Assembly (NCBI RefSeq): GCF_004359215.1
Contig: NC_090619.1
Location: 627,847 to 675,136 of the forward strand
Source: Bremia lactucae
Lineage: Eukaryota; Oomycota; Peronosporomycetes; Peronosporales; Peronosporaceae
Length of the DNA stretch: 47,290 bases
Direction: 5' to 3'
Each line of letters starts with the position of its first letter. The stretch's first letter is position 1. The notes beneath the pieces were generated by a model, which was not told where the DNA came from, searched no databases, and saw nothing but the letters and a program-made list of their open reading frames with translations. The position numbers and the translations under genes were made by a program. Shown here piece by piece: positions 32,604 to 42,850 of this stretch.

Positions 32604-33799
32604 AGTACATCTAGGAATTTATTAACTTAAAGAAAGAATGGATCTGTAGAATCTTTAAGGATTGATGATCTACTTCGCGCGATAAGTGCCGTCTTTGTAT
32701 CCACAAGAACAGCTTCTTTCGGAAGCGATGAGGAGTTTAACTTAGTATCTGGACGAATGACCACCGTCGCAGATAAGTCACCAGCGTCACCCTCAACGTT
32801 GCCAGTCACACTATTAGCAAGTGTAAATAGCTATTCGCTAATACGACTATGTAAAATGATAAGCGCTTCGCGTCTCGCCGTATCCGACTTTAGTCCCTGC
32901 TCGCTTGATGTCGATACAACACCATGTAGAGGCCAGAACGCTCATGTTTCTAAGCTTTACTGGTTCTACCACCTTAGTTTGCTCTAAACAAGAGCCGATA
33001 TTCAGTCCGACATCCAATTAGGACTTTATTGATCATTAACATGTCATTTCACGTGTATCAAACGAGCCGAACCTTGAATTTTTGGCATGCTCTCAGCAGC
33101 GATAAAGCTGACGCTCAGTGTGGTGCCATCTCGGCCATCTTCACTCATTTAACTTATATGTGCCAATCCACGTGCATCTACCCTTGACGACTCCGTCATA
33201 TGCCCACAATGCTAGCAGCATTCAGTGATTCGTTATCACAACGAGTATCACTCACCATTTCACTAACAACGAATGAGTCTCGCTCAAGATTAATGTCCTC
33301 AATATTGGAGATATTCAACTCAGACATTTCAATATCAAACACACTAAAGAATTTTGTGGTTCACGACAATAAAGATTTTGTTGCCTAGCAAAGGTGGGCT
33401 TATTACTCTTCAAAGTTTCATTTGGAGCATTGCGCGTTGCGTCTAAGGCCTTTGACCTTCAGTCAATTCATGGCTCTTGACGTTCAACCAGACCATATTT
33501 AAGGATGGGTTCATATCTCGAATCCAGATCAAATGCGAGACAGCGTTCCATACGGTCAAAGTCCAACCTTGATGCTTAACTTAAATGGAACTTTGGGGGC
33601 GGTGAACCGTATCTCATTTACTAAGTGATAAGTGATCAAATCACCTTTATGCGCTCTAAGCGCCTCAGCATATCGCTGATTCCGTTCAAAAAACGCCTTA
33701 GAGTAATATTGCAAGACGTTCATGAATCAATAAAAATTGACCATGGCATACTAAAACTTTAAAGTCGCCTTAACGACTAATAATAAGGGTTCTACTCAC
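32604..33799 (-). pseudogene. B3 protease and linker
   Basis: SRYEPILKYGLVERQEP (about 33480-33530) corresponds to SRYDLILGMAWLERH in B1. The linker 32640-33350 aligns to B1 and B2. Catalytic DSG not found. Confidence 0.68.
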
Positions 33800-34575
33800 A
33801 CCCCGTGTCATTAAGCACCTTGCTCTTTGGGAGGAGGCTTTGTTTGTCGTCACCTCTTATATGTTCCACAGAGCCCAGTCCTTCCCCATTAGGGCGATAC
33901 GCCCCTACTGGTTTCGGCGTTTTCCCGCACCGTACCAGATTTCTGGTATGAAGTGGGGTTGTCGCTCTTTCGAGATTTATGCGAGCTGCTCAACGGACAA
34001 GCCGGACGCAAGTGCTTAGTGTTCCAGCACATAAAAAAGGAGTGGATCCTGCGGCTGAATTTGACTCAACCGGAAAAACTTACCAGGTCCAGAGATAAGT
34101 TTGGAGAATTATTGAGAGCTCTTTCTTGATTCTATGGGTGGTGATGCATGGGCGTTCTTAGTTGGTTGAGTGATTTGTCTGGCAACGGATATTCCTAGGC
34201 TACTCACAGCTTGATGCTCTTCTTCTCCTCCCTCGGCGAGGTTGAGGTCCATGGTTTCGGGTCTAAGAGACGAGCAGATGTGCTCGCAGAACTAATAAGT
34301 GGGTTCCTGTATGCCAGCGCGAGAAAACTTAAAGTCGGACCAAATGCCTTACGCCATATCAACCGCCGCTTCAAAAGTAGCGGGATGGGATCGGTAAACG
34401 TTAGTACGGGCAACGCCCGCATTGAGGCCTTTAAATAGACGGTCAATAATACCACTTCTTGCAATCTTGCTGCATAGCAGCGATAAGAGTCTCAACTTCT
34501 GGGCATAGCCCCTAGGATCCGTTTACCCTGACGAGCCAATAAGAATCGCGATGGGTAAATTCAGGGGCATTATAG
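33800..34575 (-). pseudogene. B3 gag
   Basis: Open 34464-34204 contains a shifted frame; knuckle relic CWNTKHLRPACP near 34000-34030. Similar at the DNA level to B1 2830-3100. Confidence 0.65.
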
Positions 34576-34589
34576 CGTAGTCACCCTTC

Positions 34590-34691
34590 TCTATTAGCTC
34601 GCTGTATTCATCACTACTATGAGGTGATGGCAGCGTGTCGGCTCATTGTAGTCAACAATGAGCGACAGATCATTATCTCCACTGCGCAAGC
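34590..34691 (-). pseudogene. Scrap of the C-type antisense gene
   Basis: Minus-strand DLSLIVDYNEPT corresponds to CPSLIVDYNKSTP of C2 (12050-12130). It is joined directly to the interior of an E LTR. Confidence 0.65.
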
Positions 34692-35071
34692 GGGATGTAC
34701 TAAATATGAAGTAATATGACCTGCTACTAGGGTGAGAATGACAAAGTAACCCACCCTTGTGTATGTGGTGTATATAGGTACATTCACATTGAAAGGGATG
34801 ACGTCTAGAGTCATCCGCGAGCAGAGGTATTCGGAACAATACGCTTCCCACATAGGGATGCACATCTACAGAGATGGCATCTATTCATTGATTGAAGATG
34901 TTAAATTATAAATCAGTATTATAACTACTTTCTAGATAACAAGTGCGCTCGTGAATACCGCAGCCGTGGCGACACTTGTTCTTAGGGACAAGTTCGTTGT
35001 GTGAGGTTGCTTTAGGCGCCCACCAACTGGAAATACTATCCAATATGTGCTTATGCTTATCTATATGTGGA
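34692..35071 (+). repeat. E-type LTR, copy E1 (start missing)
   Basis: Very close to E2 at 41692-42050 (well over 90 percent by eye over the first 230 bases). Related to the C LTR in the GATGACGTC...GTCATCCGCG block and the TTTAGGCGCCCACCAACT block. It lacks about the first 33 bases. Confidence 0.8.
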
Positions 35072-35340
35072 TGTACACGGCAACTTGTGCTAGTCTGATA
35101 ACAGTACTAGTCAGCCTACACGGATTACAGTAAAGATGAGGTGCCTCGGCTACTTCAGGTACATAACGTGCAGAGGAAGGTTCTAAGTAGCCAAGAAGTC
35201 TTAGCTACTAAAGGTAAATTCTAAGGCCTTCGAATAGGGAAAAAGTAAGACTGTATTAATATATTAAGTTCTTTAATGAAGATCTTCTCTCTACTGGCTT
35301 AACTATATTATTAAAACACTATGCAATGCGCCTCCTTGCG
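35072..35340 (-). repeat. A7 LTR, first half
   Basis: Begins TGTACACGGCAAC and follows the A LTR to CACTATGCAATGCGCCTCCTTGCG, where the match stops. The remaining half is found, inverted, at 35883-36110. Confidence 0.82.
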
Positions 35341-35841
35341 ATGCATACTGACATCACCAAAACGATCATCGTCCATGGAGTCATCACAAAATAATTCCGC
35401 TTTAAAAGGGTCTGTCGAAGTGTCAAACAATTTCATTACCACCTCTATGGTTGTCATGCTAGAACCCGTAGGTTTTGGCGGACGTGGCCCCGATTGATCT
35501 GGAGGCCTTAACAGTTGCCACCGAGTCGGGCGATGACGCTGACTCGGCCTAGTCACTTACAATGGGAGTAGCAAGTAGCCACCTGCAATTGGATTAGCAT
35601 GTGACTTTTACCAGTCACCTCTAATTGGAATAGGAGGTGACTATTTCCTCATAGAAGACGCATTAGCGTCTATTGAAATATTTGCATCGCTTGCAGCTGC
35701 ATTGAGCCGTGCAGCTGTCAGTTTTGCTGCCTCACAGGCGACGCGCACGGCTTTCGAAACCATGCGCAATAAAAAGTTGAACTTAAAATAAATCAACAAA
35801 AGCTTATTTACTGAGAGAGACATAATAGTACTCTCTGTCAT
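35341..35841 (-). pseudogene. A7 antisense gene, N-terminal part
   Basis: Minus strand because of the inversion. MVSKAVRV starts at 35763 (upstream in-frame ATG at 35841) and matches MATNKSVRV of A2, then EAAKLTAARLNAAASDANIS, SPPIPIRGDW, later SMDDDRFGDVSM at the breakpoint. In a 32-codon stretch shared with A2 I count 5 synonymous and 12 amino-acid-changing codon differences, so constraint is not proven. Confidence 0.55.
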
Positions 35842-35882
35842 CTTACATCAGTCACGAAGGTGACTGTCTTTAAGAGGGGTGA

Positions 35883-36110
35883 TGTAACGGGGTGTCCTGT
35901 TACATAAATACTATCTCCTATTAGAGAATAAATAAATAAATGTCCCTACGAGAGGAAATAAATAAAGAGGTACAAGATTAGGATCTTTATTAATTTTGAC
36001 TTAATATTCCAGTATTACCAAATTTTGTATAACATTAGTTCAATTGATTAGTTGATTCAAGTTTAAACCAACCCCACCAATCGTTACAAGACACGATTAG
36101 GCGTCGCGCA
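35883..36110 (+). repeat. A7 LTR, second half, inverted
   Basis: Starts TGTAACGGGGTGTCC, the reverse complement of the usual LTR end, and contains ATCGTTACAAGACACGATTA. Ends at GCGTCGCGCA. Confidence 0.85.
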
Positions 36111-36157
36111 CCTGATCGTAAAGGTCACTTTGGTGAGCATGCTACTGATGGTGCTAG
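36111..36157 (+). pseudogene. A7 antisense gene, continuation
   Basis: Aligns to A2 at about 14085-14134 (GGTGCTAGTATACATC against GGTGCTAGTTTCCATC), directly continuing the inverted piece when that is flipped. Ends at the junction with C3. Confidence 0.65.
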
Positions 36158-36890
36158 TATACATCTCGTATTGGCTCGCTTGTTGAAGACTCGTCGATAT
36201 AATCGACTTGTTCCTTAGGCAACGGCCATTGCCCGGTCACACATAAGTCGGTGCTGAATTCCAAATCAGTTTCGTGCCCGATGCCCTATGGCCGGTAGGC
36301 AGCTTGGAACTTCTTCTGAGATTACGTCACGATTTTTCCACAGAATTACAAAAAAAGGACTGCTTCGAAAGGCATCCTAGCCTTGAGCAGCAAATCTTTT
36401 TTTTTGTATGTTCGTAAGACGCTCTTGACCATAAAGGGCGACGAGCAACAGTCAACCGAGTTCTCTTCTGGAACTGGTACGACTCGTTCTTTCCTTAAGT
36501 TCGGACGGGAACAGATCCCACGACATTCCCGGAAGTTTCACTATCTCTTCGCATAATCCAAGACGTTCTGAAGCACCCTAACCGAGGATGCCTCCGCCAT
36601 TTCGTCTTCGACGGCCTCGAACACCTCGTTCGAAGGCCTAACCTATTACGCCCGGACTGCTCCAAATGTCACTCGTCCTTATTTGTCGGGTACTCGTTTT
36701 CCGAGTCACCAAGACCTTCGACATGGAAGTAGAAGCCGTTGCTTTCTCGGCTAACACACAACCTCCAGCTGCACCAGTCTCTAGGCTATGTGCCGGTTCT
36801 TACGACGCTTAACTTTCTGTCAGCTCGCTATCTACTGCTACAGGCGCTCGGCTCCGTGCAGGAGCATTTGACGCATGCCCACTTGTCATC
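36158..36890 (-). pseudogene. C3 RT start and linker
   Basis: Minus strand, aligned to C1 7090-7860. Blocks such as the Q(W)PL(L)K and AAQGW segments are recognisable by DNA similarity; stops throughout. Confidence 0.75.
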
Positions 36891-37450
36891 GTCCTTTCAC
36901 TACACCCTCCGCCGAAGCCTGATGGTCTCGAGCCAAAGCATGATAGTCTCGGGAAAGAGTCTGGTTCTCACGAACCAGGCCGCCTCTGCAACCTTCCAAG
37001 GATGGGATCTTTTGACGAGCTGTCACCAGATCGTTTTGAAGGGACTGATGTGTCCGCTTGTTCGCCAGTTGATCAAGCGCAACTTAAAAGCACAGTTTTT
37101 CAACTGGTCACGAGAAACATTTTCAGCCGTCATTGCAAACCCGCAACGACGGGATCGCTCGTGATCAATGTCCTCCCGTAAATAATGGAGGACGTAATCC
37201 AAGTCACGGTGTTGGCTCAGGTTCGGCGAACGAGGCGAACCTTCCCCCCACCCCCGCCACATCCATTGACGGATACGAATGTGAAAATTGTTTTCTTCTT
37301 GAACGATTTTCGAACCACTGTGAGGTGAAAGGAGTTCGAACGTGTAATCGCGTTTGATGGCGTGGGTATCTACCCTGACATGCTAGGTGAGAGCCTGTTT
37401 CCAATTGATGATGACGTTCCGGGTCTTGTTCGACAGTACGACGAGACCCA
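36891..37450 (+). pseudogene. A7 pol end with chromodomain
   Basis: Plus strand, inserted within C3. GIARDQCPPVNNG (37150), the chromodomain ENCFLLERFSNHCEVKGVRT then WRGYL and a DVPGLVRQYDETHPH end (37410-37445). Same segment as A2 14821-15290 in opposite orientation. Confidence 0.75.
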
Positions 37451-38140
37451 TCCTCATCGACAGAGAGTCCATCAGAGAAAGAGCGCTTCCTGCGCTCGTA
37501 AGCATTGAGGTTCTTAATTCCTTCGCGCATCTCACAAGAGATGAGCGTCCTACAATAAAGGTCCTTAAGGGAGTATGCCTCCTTAGGGGCATGACCTGCA
37601 CCCTTAAAATAACATGGACATGAGTCCTCTTACGAGACGCAACGTACCCTGCCTCTCTAGACAAACGGTGCAGCTTGAAGCGTCTTCTGACTAAACCCGT
37701 TTTTCGAACCGGTCACGGAAAGCATCCAGTTTGTCAAGCCAGGCCTCGCGGCCAATGCTTTGCACCTTCCGTACAAATGCTTCCCAAGCTTGGAAAAAGG
37801 AAAGTAATCCTTTTGCTCACTTACATGTGTACCAACAATGCCGGAAAGGGCATCGATAAAGAATTTCCTATCGATCTCACCAGGCTTGTGAATCCTGAAT
37901 GAGTGGAATAACGGAATATGTATCGATCGTTGGTCATACCAGACCAACGAGTGAGTTGCCCTTAGAGGGCAACCAGGACTTCTTTTTGGGAGCGAATTGC
38001 AAAGCATCACGGTGCCTCTTCCGTTGGTTCATGTTAACGTTGACGCTAATATTACTCTCGGAGTGACTCTTAGAATGACACCGTCCCTGGTAACTCTCTA
38101 CGAACTGGGTATGACTTGGTGATGTTTGATAATCCGTCAA
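37204..38140 (-). pseudogene. A7 antisense gene, C-terminal part
   Basis: Minus strand: ESYQGRCHSKSHSESNISVN, KKSWLPSKGNSLVGL (38140-37934), RIHKPGEIDRKFFIDALSGI (38010-37657), then MREGIKNLNAYERRKRSFSD, GLSVDEDGSRRTVEQDPERH (37530-37204, 108 open codons). It continues the gene from the point where the piece at 36157 stops. Confidence 0.55.
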
Positions 38141-39620
38141 TGCACCGTGTATGACACGATATCAGTTAAAAACCTTTAGCGGGAGCACATTCTTTTTTTG
38201 TGTCCTGCTTAGAGATAGACACTGTGCGTGTTCGCCGGTCTAACCATAGTTAGTGTCTTGCCAACCATGGCATGCCTGGGATGGGGTCAAAGGGACTCTC
38301 CATACCTATCCCTGTGAACTTCTTTTTTTAAGGAGAAGTCACTTAAACTGATGGCGAGTTTAACTCGAAATTCCTCAGACTATACGTACGCGACGTTCGC
38401 TAAACGAACGGTCGCCTCTTCTCCGTTGCCATCCTGGCAAATCGACTCCTACATCAAAAAATTATCTGGTACACACGAATCCACGAGAAGAGTCATCACA
38501 TGATCAACGCCTCGTATTCGAGCGCAATGGACCAGCAGGGTTGACGTCCGAACATTCGAAAACTCATGGACTATGCTATCCATTTGTTCAATAACTCTGA
38601 CCTTAGGGTTACCTGCAGTGTCCGCGTCAGTAGGCGATCCCGCATCTACTGCGCTGTTGCATTTCTCGAAACCCCAGTGGTCGATGCAGAGCTTATGCGT
38701 CTTGCACGATGGTTCTTACGATCACCCCTTGAGTAGGGAGCAGCTGGGACTCTGGCATAGCAGCGAGCCATCATATGACCGCGTTTGCCGCAATTGTAGC
38801 AGACTAAATGATCGCCAACTCCATAGGAGTGGCATTAAACCGTTCGGCCGACGGCTTATACCAAAGGCAGTTTGTATTGCCTCTTCTATCGTCGGCGGCA
38901 CCTTTTTAGAAAGGGCCTCTCGCGATGGGCCGTGCCGCAGTCCATTTATGAATGTAACACCTTGATGTGTTCCGGTATCGAACTTACAGTGATGGATGCC
39001 GACAGCGAGCGCATCTCCTGTACATTCTTGCAGGGATTACTTCACCCGCTCCAAAGAAGCGCGCCTGAAGCGGCTGATACATGGCGCGAATCTTTGTCTT
39101 AAAGATCGCCCATAAAAGGAAACACCTTACCGTCCGCCATAAGCGCCGAATGAGTCTTTTATGAGGATTACCGCGCAAATGCGACATGGCGTACGACACC
39201 ATCCAGGTGTCATCCTCGATGAACTGCGCCACAACGTATTGCACGGCTAGCAGTCAGTGGACAATCGTGTGCGCTGCAGTCCCATCGAACTTGGGTGGGT
39301 CCATCCGAATAAGCCTCGGCTGATACGGCCGGGCGATGAGCATCTCTACAGTTCTGTTGACAGCCTCATTTCGAGCGTGCTCACGCCTAAGTTCATCCTG
39401 AGTCTTTAAAAAGGACTCCGTTGCAGCATGGCTATGTGCCTCGGGCGCGGCCACTCGCTGTCCGAGCACAACTGCTCCAACTAAGCAACATGTTGCTCAG
39501 GAGGACTGCACAAGATCCTGGCCAGGGCTTGCTCATAAAGTCCCTGTGCCAAGTGCTCAGCCACCTCCTTATGATGTTCGGAGAGGTGAGGGAAATGAAT
39601 CCAATCAATATTGAGACCCA
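38121..39620 (-). pseudogene. C3 protease and gag
   Basis: Minus strand, aligned to C1 7880-9488. Protease part 38150-38560 is degraded; no open DSG seen. Gag core 39244-38984 (SYAMSHLRGNPHKRLIRRLW) and the N-terminus MGLNIDWIHFPHLSEHHKEV (39610-39480). The knuckle lies near 38790 but is broken. Confidence 0.8.
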
Positions 39621-39624
39621 TTCT

Positions 39625-40382
39625 CGGCGATTGCGGACCAAGACCGACCATTTTATGTGGTCTGTGACGCCAGCGATTTTGCAGTCGGCTATGCGTTAAT
39701 GGAATATACCACAGATGGCGCAACGGCGTCGTTTGCTATTGTCGCGTCAGCTTCAACCAGCTGAACGCAATTTTTAGTGCATGACAAGGAACTCCTTGCC
39801 ATGAAATATGCACTGGCTAACTTTAGGGTCTATCTTCTGGGAGATAGACCGTTATTGTTTATACGGACCATGCGTCTTTATGCACGGCCGTAAACAGTCC
39901 ACACCTTTCGCAAAAAAATGGTAAGATGATTGTCTTTCTTCGCGGAGTACAACTTCTCCGTGGAATACAAACCATCACGACTAATGTCGTCGCTGATGCC
40001 CTTTCGCGCCGGTCCGATTTTGAGCCGGTCTGCGTGACAACAGTGAGGATAAGCCTACTGTTGTGTTCCGTAGTCAACATTACTTGACGACGTTGGAAGA
40101 GCCTATCAAGAAGATAAGGCTCTTAAAGGGCTGATGATTTACCTTAAAAACTTATCACAGCAATCCTTGAAAGGATTGTCGAAATTGTATACATCCGTTG
40201 AGAACTATACACAACACGCAACGGTTTACTGCATTACACAGCCATTGCTGGCGTCACACCACGTGTCGTCATCCCACCCATAATGACTTGCGTCTGCGCA
40301 TCATGTATGAGTGCCACGATGCACCGATAATTGGGCATCGGGGACTTGAGAAGGCTTATCTCACGATGAGTCGCGACTTCTA
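39625..40382 (+). pseudogene. A5: RNase H and integrase N-terminus, plus strand
   Basis: RPFYVVCDASDFAVGYALME (39645), LVHDKELLAMKYALANFRVY, FFAEYNFSVEYKP (39940), the linker, then MYECHDAPIIGHRGLEKAYL (40300, HH of the zinc domain). Breaks at SRDF. Joined head-on to a minus-strand integrase piece. Confidence 0.82.
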
Positions 40383-40383
40383 G

Positions 40384-40650
40384 ATCGTTAACATGAAATG
40401 ATAGTATGTTTGCTCTTCCATATTTGGCAGAGTTCCGTTTCTGTCGGTACACCGCATCAGCGATAGAATCCGGTGCGAAATGGCCCCTGCTCCCCTTGAA
40501 TAAGAGTCACTCTCAAACAAGGTGGGTATACGTGGATGGCGTAAGCCGTTCACGAAAACGTGTATGCTTTCTAGATGCATGCACTGAATTGTTGATCGAA
40601 GATTCAGGGATCTCAATTCTTTCAGTTACCCTTAAGATATTCAAAATAGA
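40384..40650 (-). pseudogene. A-type integrase tail, minus strand
   Basis: FVNGLRHPRIPTLFESDSYS (40616-40500) and MYRQKRNSAKYGRANILSFH (40452-40385), as in A2 15590-15990. Orientation is opposite to the piece on its left. Confidence 0.78.
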
Positions 40651-40854
40651 TTTTGCCACGAAAACTCTATTTAGTGGCTCCCACGCGTATTACCCATAAT
40701 AAATAGAATTCAAATGATATTACCTATTTAAAATATAACAGGGCATTTTAGTCATAATGTGAATTGTACCACATTTACGGTTATTAAACGAAGTGCGCCC
40801 CATTACATTCTTCGCTACAAGACATTATTAATAAAAATACGACCGGACCTGGTT
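40651..40854. other. AT-rich sequence left of the solo LTR
   Basis: No family assigned. With 41279-41658 it formed one stretch before the solo LTR inserted. Confidence 0.5.
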
Positions 40855-41278
40855 TATAACGGGGGGCACCTTTCGCTGGTACTGATAACAGTACTAGTCA
40901 ACCTACATTGATAACAGGGAAGGTGAGATGTTCATTTACACTGACGTGCCGAGGAAGGTTAAGAGTAGGTTGGAATTCTTAGCTAGTATAGGTCGATAGT
41001 AAGGCTTTAGTATAGAGAAAAAGTAAAACTGTATTAATATATATATATATATCTATATATTCGAATTAATCTTCTATTTACTGACTTTAATATAATATTA
41101 ACTAACAATGTAAAATGCCTCCCTGCGCACCGCCTAGTCGTGTCTTGTAACGATTGGCGGGGACAACTTAAATTAACCAATTAACAGATTGTCTTGTTGT
41201 CTCTATATCGGAATTGGTAATATTGGAACTAGTGAGTCAAATTGGAAATAATATTGATGTAGCGGAATACCCGTGACA
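40855..41278 (-). repeat. Solo LTR of family A with target-site duplication
   Basis: TATAACGGGG...CCCGTGACA, flanked by TGGTT on both sides (40850-40854 and 41279-41283). No gag, PBS or pol next to it. Contains an (AT)n run near 41040. A 5-bp duplication is normal for Ty3/gypsy. Confidence 0.88.
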
Positions 41279-41658
41279 TGGTTTCTCTCCAGCAGCGATA
41301 ATTTGGCGTGATGAAGCGAATATTAGTTCAGCTTACCCTGTACGAGACGCGATTAAATTCCTTACAGTAGGCTCTCCTTTTGAAAATCTCATCATGTTTT
41401 TTTATGATCGAGTCAAAAATGCTGTCGTAGTCATCAGAGACTGGACCATAACTTAATGGGAAATTTTAATCCGTTCAACGAGGCTGCAATATCACGTCTT
41501 TGGTTGGCGCTTGCAGAGGAAGTTCAAGAGCTTATATTCTAGCTAAATTTCGAGTAAAAGAGGCCCTTGCTTCACTTAAAAGCGTGGCGGATTCGTGTTC
41601 ATATAGAATGTTATTGACCCATGTGAATATTTTCGTTGACTGGCTGTACCGGCTAAAG
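41279..41658 (+). other. Unassigned sequence right of the solo LTR
   Basis: Does not match any element in the window. The plus strand has about 57 open codons (WRDEANISSAYPVRDAIKFL, NAVVVIRDW) from about 41285 to a TAA at 41453. Not recognised; could be a relic of a host gene or of another transposon. Confidence 0.35.
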
Positions 41659-42150
41659 TGCCTAATGTTACACACCCGTTAAGTGGACTTAACGGGAACT
41701 ACTAGATATGCAGTAATATGACCTGCTACTAGGGTGAGAATAACAAAGTAACCCACCCTTGTGTATGTGATCTATATAGGTACATTCACATTGAAAGGGA
41801 TGACGTCTAGAGTCATCCGCGAGCAGAGATATTCGGAACAATACGCTTCCCACATAGGGATGCACATCTCCAGAGATGACATCTATTCATTGGTTGAAAA
41901 TATTAAATTATAAATCAGTCTTAAAACTACTTTCTAGAGAACAAGGGCGCACTGAAGACGGGTAATCGCAATCGTGAAGACGCTTGTTATAAGGTACAAG
42001 TTCGTTGTGTGAGGTCGCTTTAGGCGCCCACCAACTATCTCGCTGCACGTTAGAGAAGATGGTCAAGCCGCTACCTTGGTGTGCTTGAAGGTGTGTACTT
42101 GTAGTTCAAGGAAGCTGTAGAAGCGCCCGCTTTCACTTGATAGCACCTGT
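41659..42150 (+). repeat. E-type LTR, copy E2
   Basis: Starts TGCCTAATGTTACACACCC. Shares GATGACGTC...GTCATCCGCG and GGCGCCCACCAACT with E1, and the overall plan with the C LTR (GCCGCTACCT near the end). The right end is uncertain by about 40 bases; A3 pol begins by 42195. Confidence 0.75.
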
Positions 42151-42194
42151 AGTCCTTCCCACGATTCGCTTCTTTGAGCGTGTCAGTAGTGGTA

Positions 42195-42850
42195 TTTCGT
42201 TTGCAGCGAATATACACTTTTTAAGATTTGCACACAACTTATGATTACGCATAAGTGGATTAACCTTCTGGACGTGGGTATGATGTACTTTAACATCCGA
42301 ATTTTGCGTTCATAGCTATGCTATGAACGAAGATGACTTCAAAATGCATCTATGCGAAATCCCGCAACTTTTTTGAACAGATGTTTTACACGTCTTTTGA
42401 ATATTGCAAGGGCATTACTAAACCCCTGTGGCATAACTAGCCACTCCCATAGCATTCTGCTTGGAATGCTAACTGCTGTGAAAGGGATATCTTGTTCACG
42501 CGGAAGGATCTGATAAGATCCATCCATCATATCTATAGACGAAAAGATAGTAATCTTTGACATACCATCAATAATTATGTATCGGCCTTTGAGTCGGTAC
42601 CGTTACAGCATTTAATTTATGGAACACATGCACAATCCGACACCCTCCTGTTGCTTTAAGCACTCAAAAGGTCAGAGAGCTGTGTGAAGAGGTTGATTCC
42701 CTCACGTAGCTCGCTGCTAAGCGATCGGCAAATAATTTGTCGTCGCTAATACTTGTTCACGATGCAGTAACCACTGCTTCATTCCACAGTATCTCGAACC
42801 TGATATCAGGTCGATTTCGTGTCAAGTGCTTTTGTCCTTAGGGAACTCGC
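42195..42850 (-). pseudogene. A3 reverse transcriptase, truncated
   Basis: Open 42563-42339: FSSIDMMDGSYQILPREQDI, WLVMPQGFSNALAIFKRRVK. The catalytic YFDD of A2 reads HFEV here. The rest of pol is cut off by LTR E2. Confidence 0.82.

Larger units (their letters stand above)
29860..34589 (-). mobile_element. Ty3/gypsy element B3
   Basis: Minus-strand B element: gag (34575-33800), protease, RT, RNase H, shortened integrase, tail, and tandem 3' units. No LTR of its own remains: an E LTR with a C antisense-gene scrap lies on its 5' side. Confidence 0.78.
35341..36110. other. 770-bp inverted segment of A7
   Basis: Contains, in reverse order and orientation, the N-terminal half of the A antisense gene, the polypurine tract (TTAAGAGGGGTGA, 35870-35882) and the second half of an A LTR (35883-36110). 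Flipping it back restores both the LTR at 35340/36110 and the antisense gene at 35341/36111. Confidence 0.88.

Noticed and set aside
36739..37164. 141-codon plus-strand frame
   Set aside because: Spans the C3/A7 junction and is a chance frame; only its end (from about 37000) overlaps A7 pol linker sequence.
41030..41060. (AT)n run as a functional element
   Set aside because: Simple repeat inside an LTR, in the AT-rich middle common to the family.
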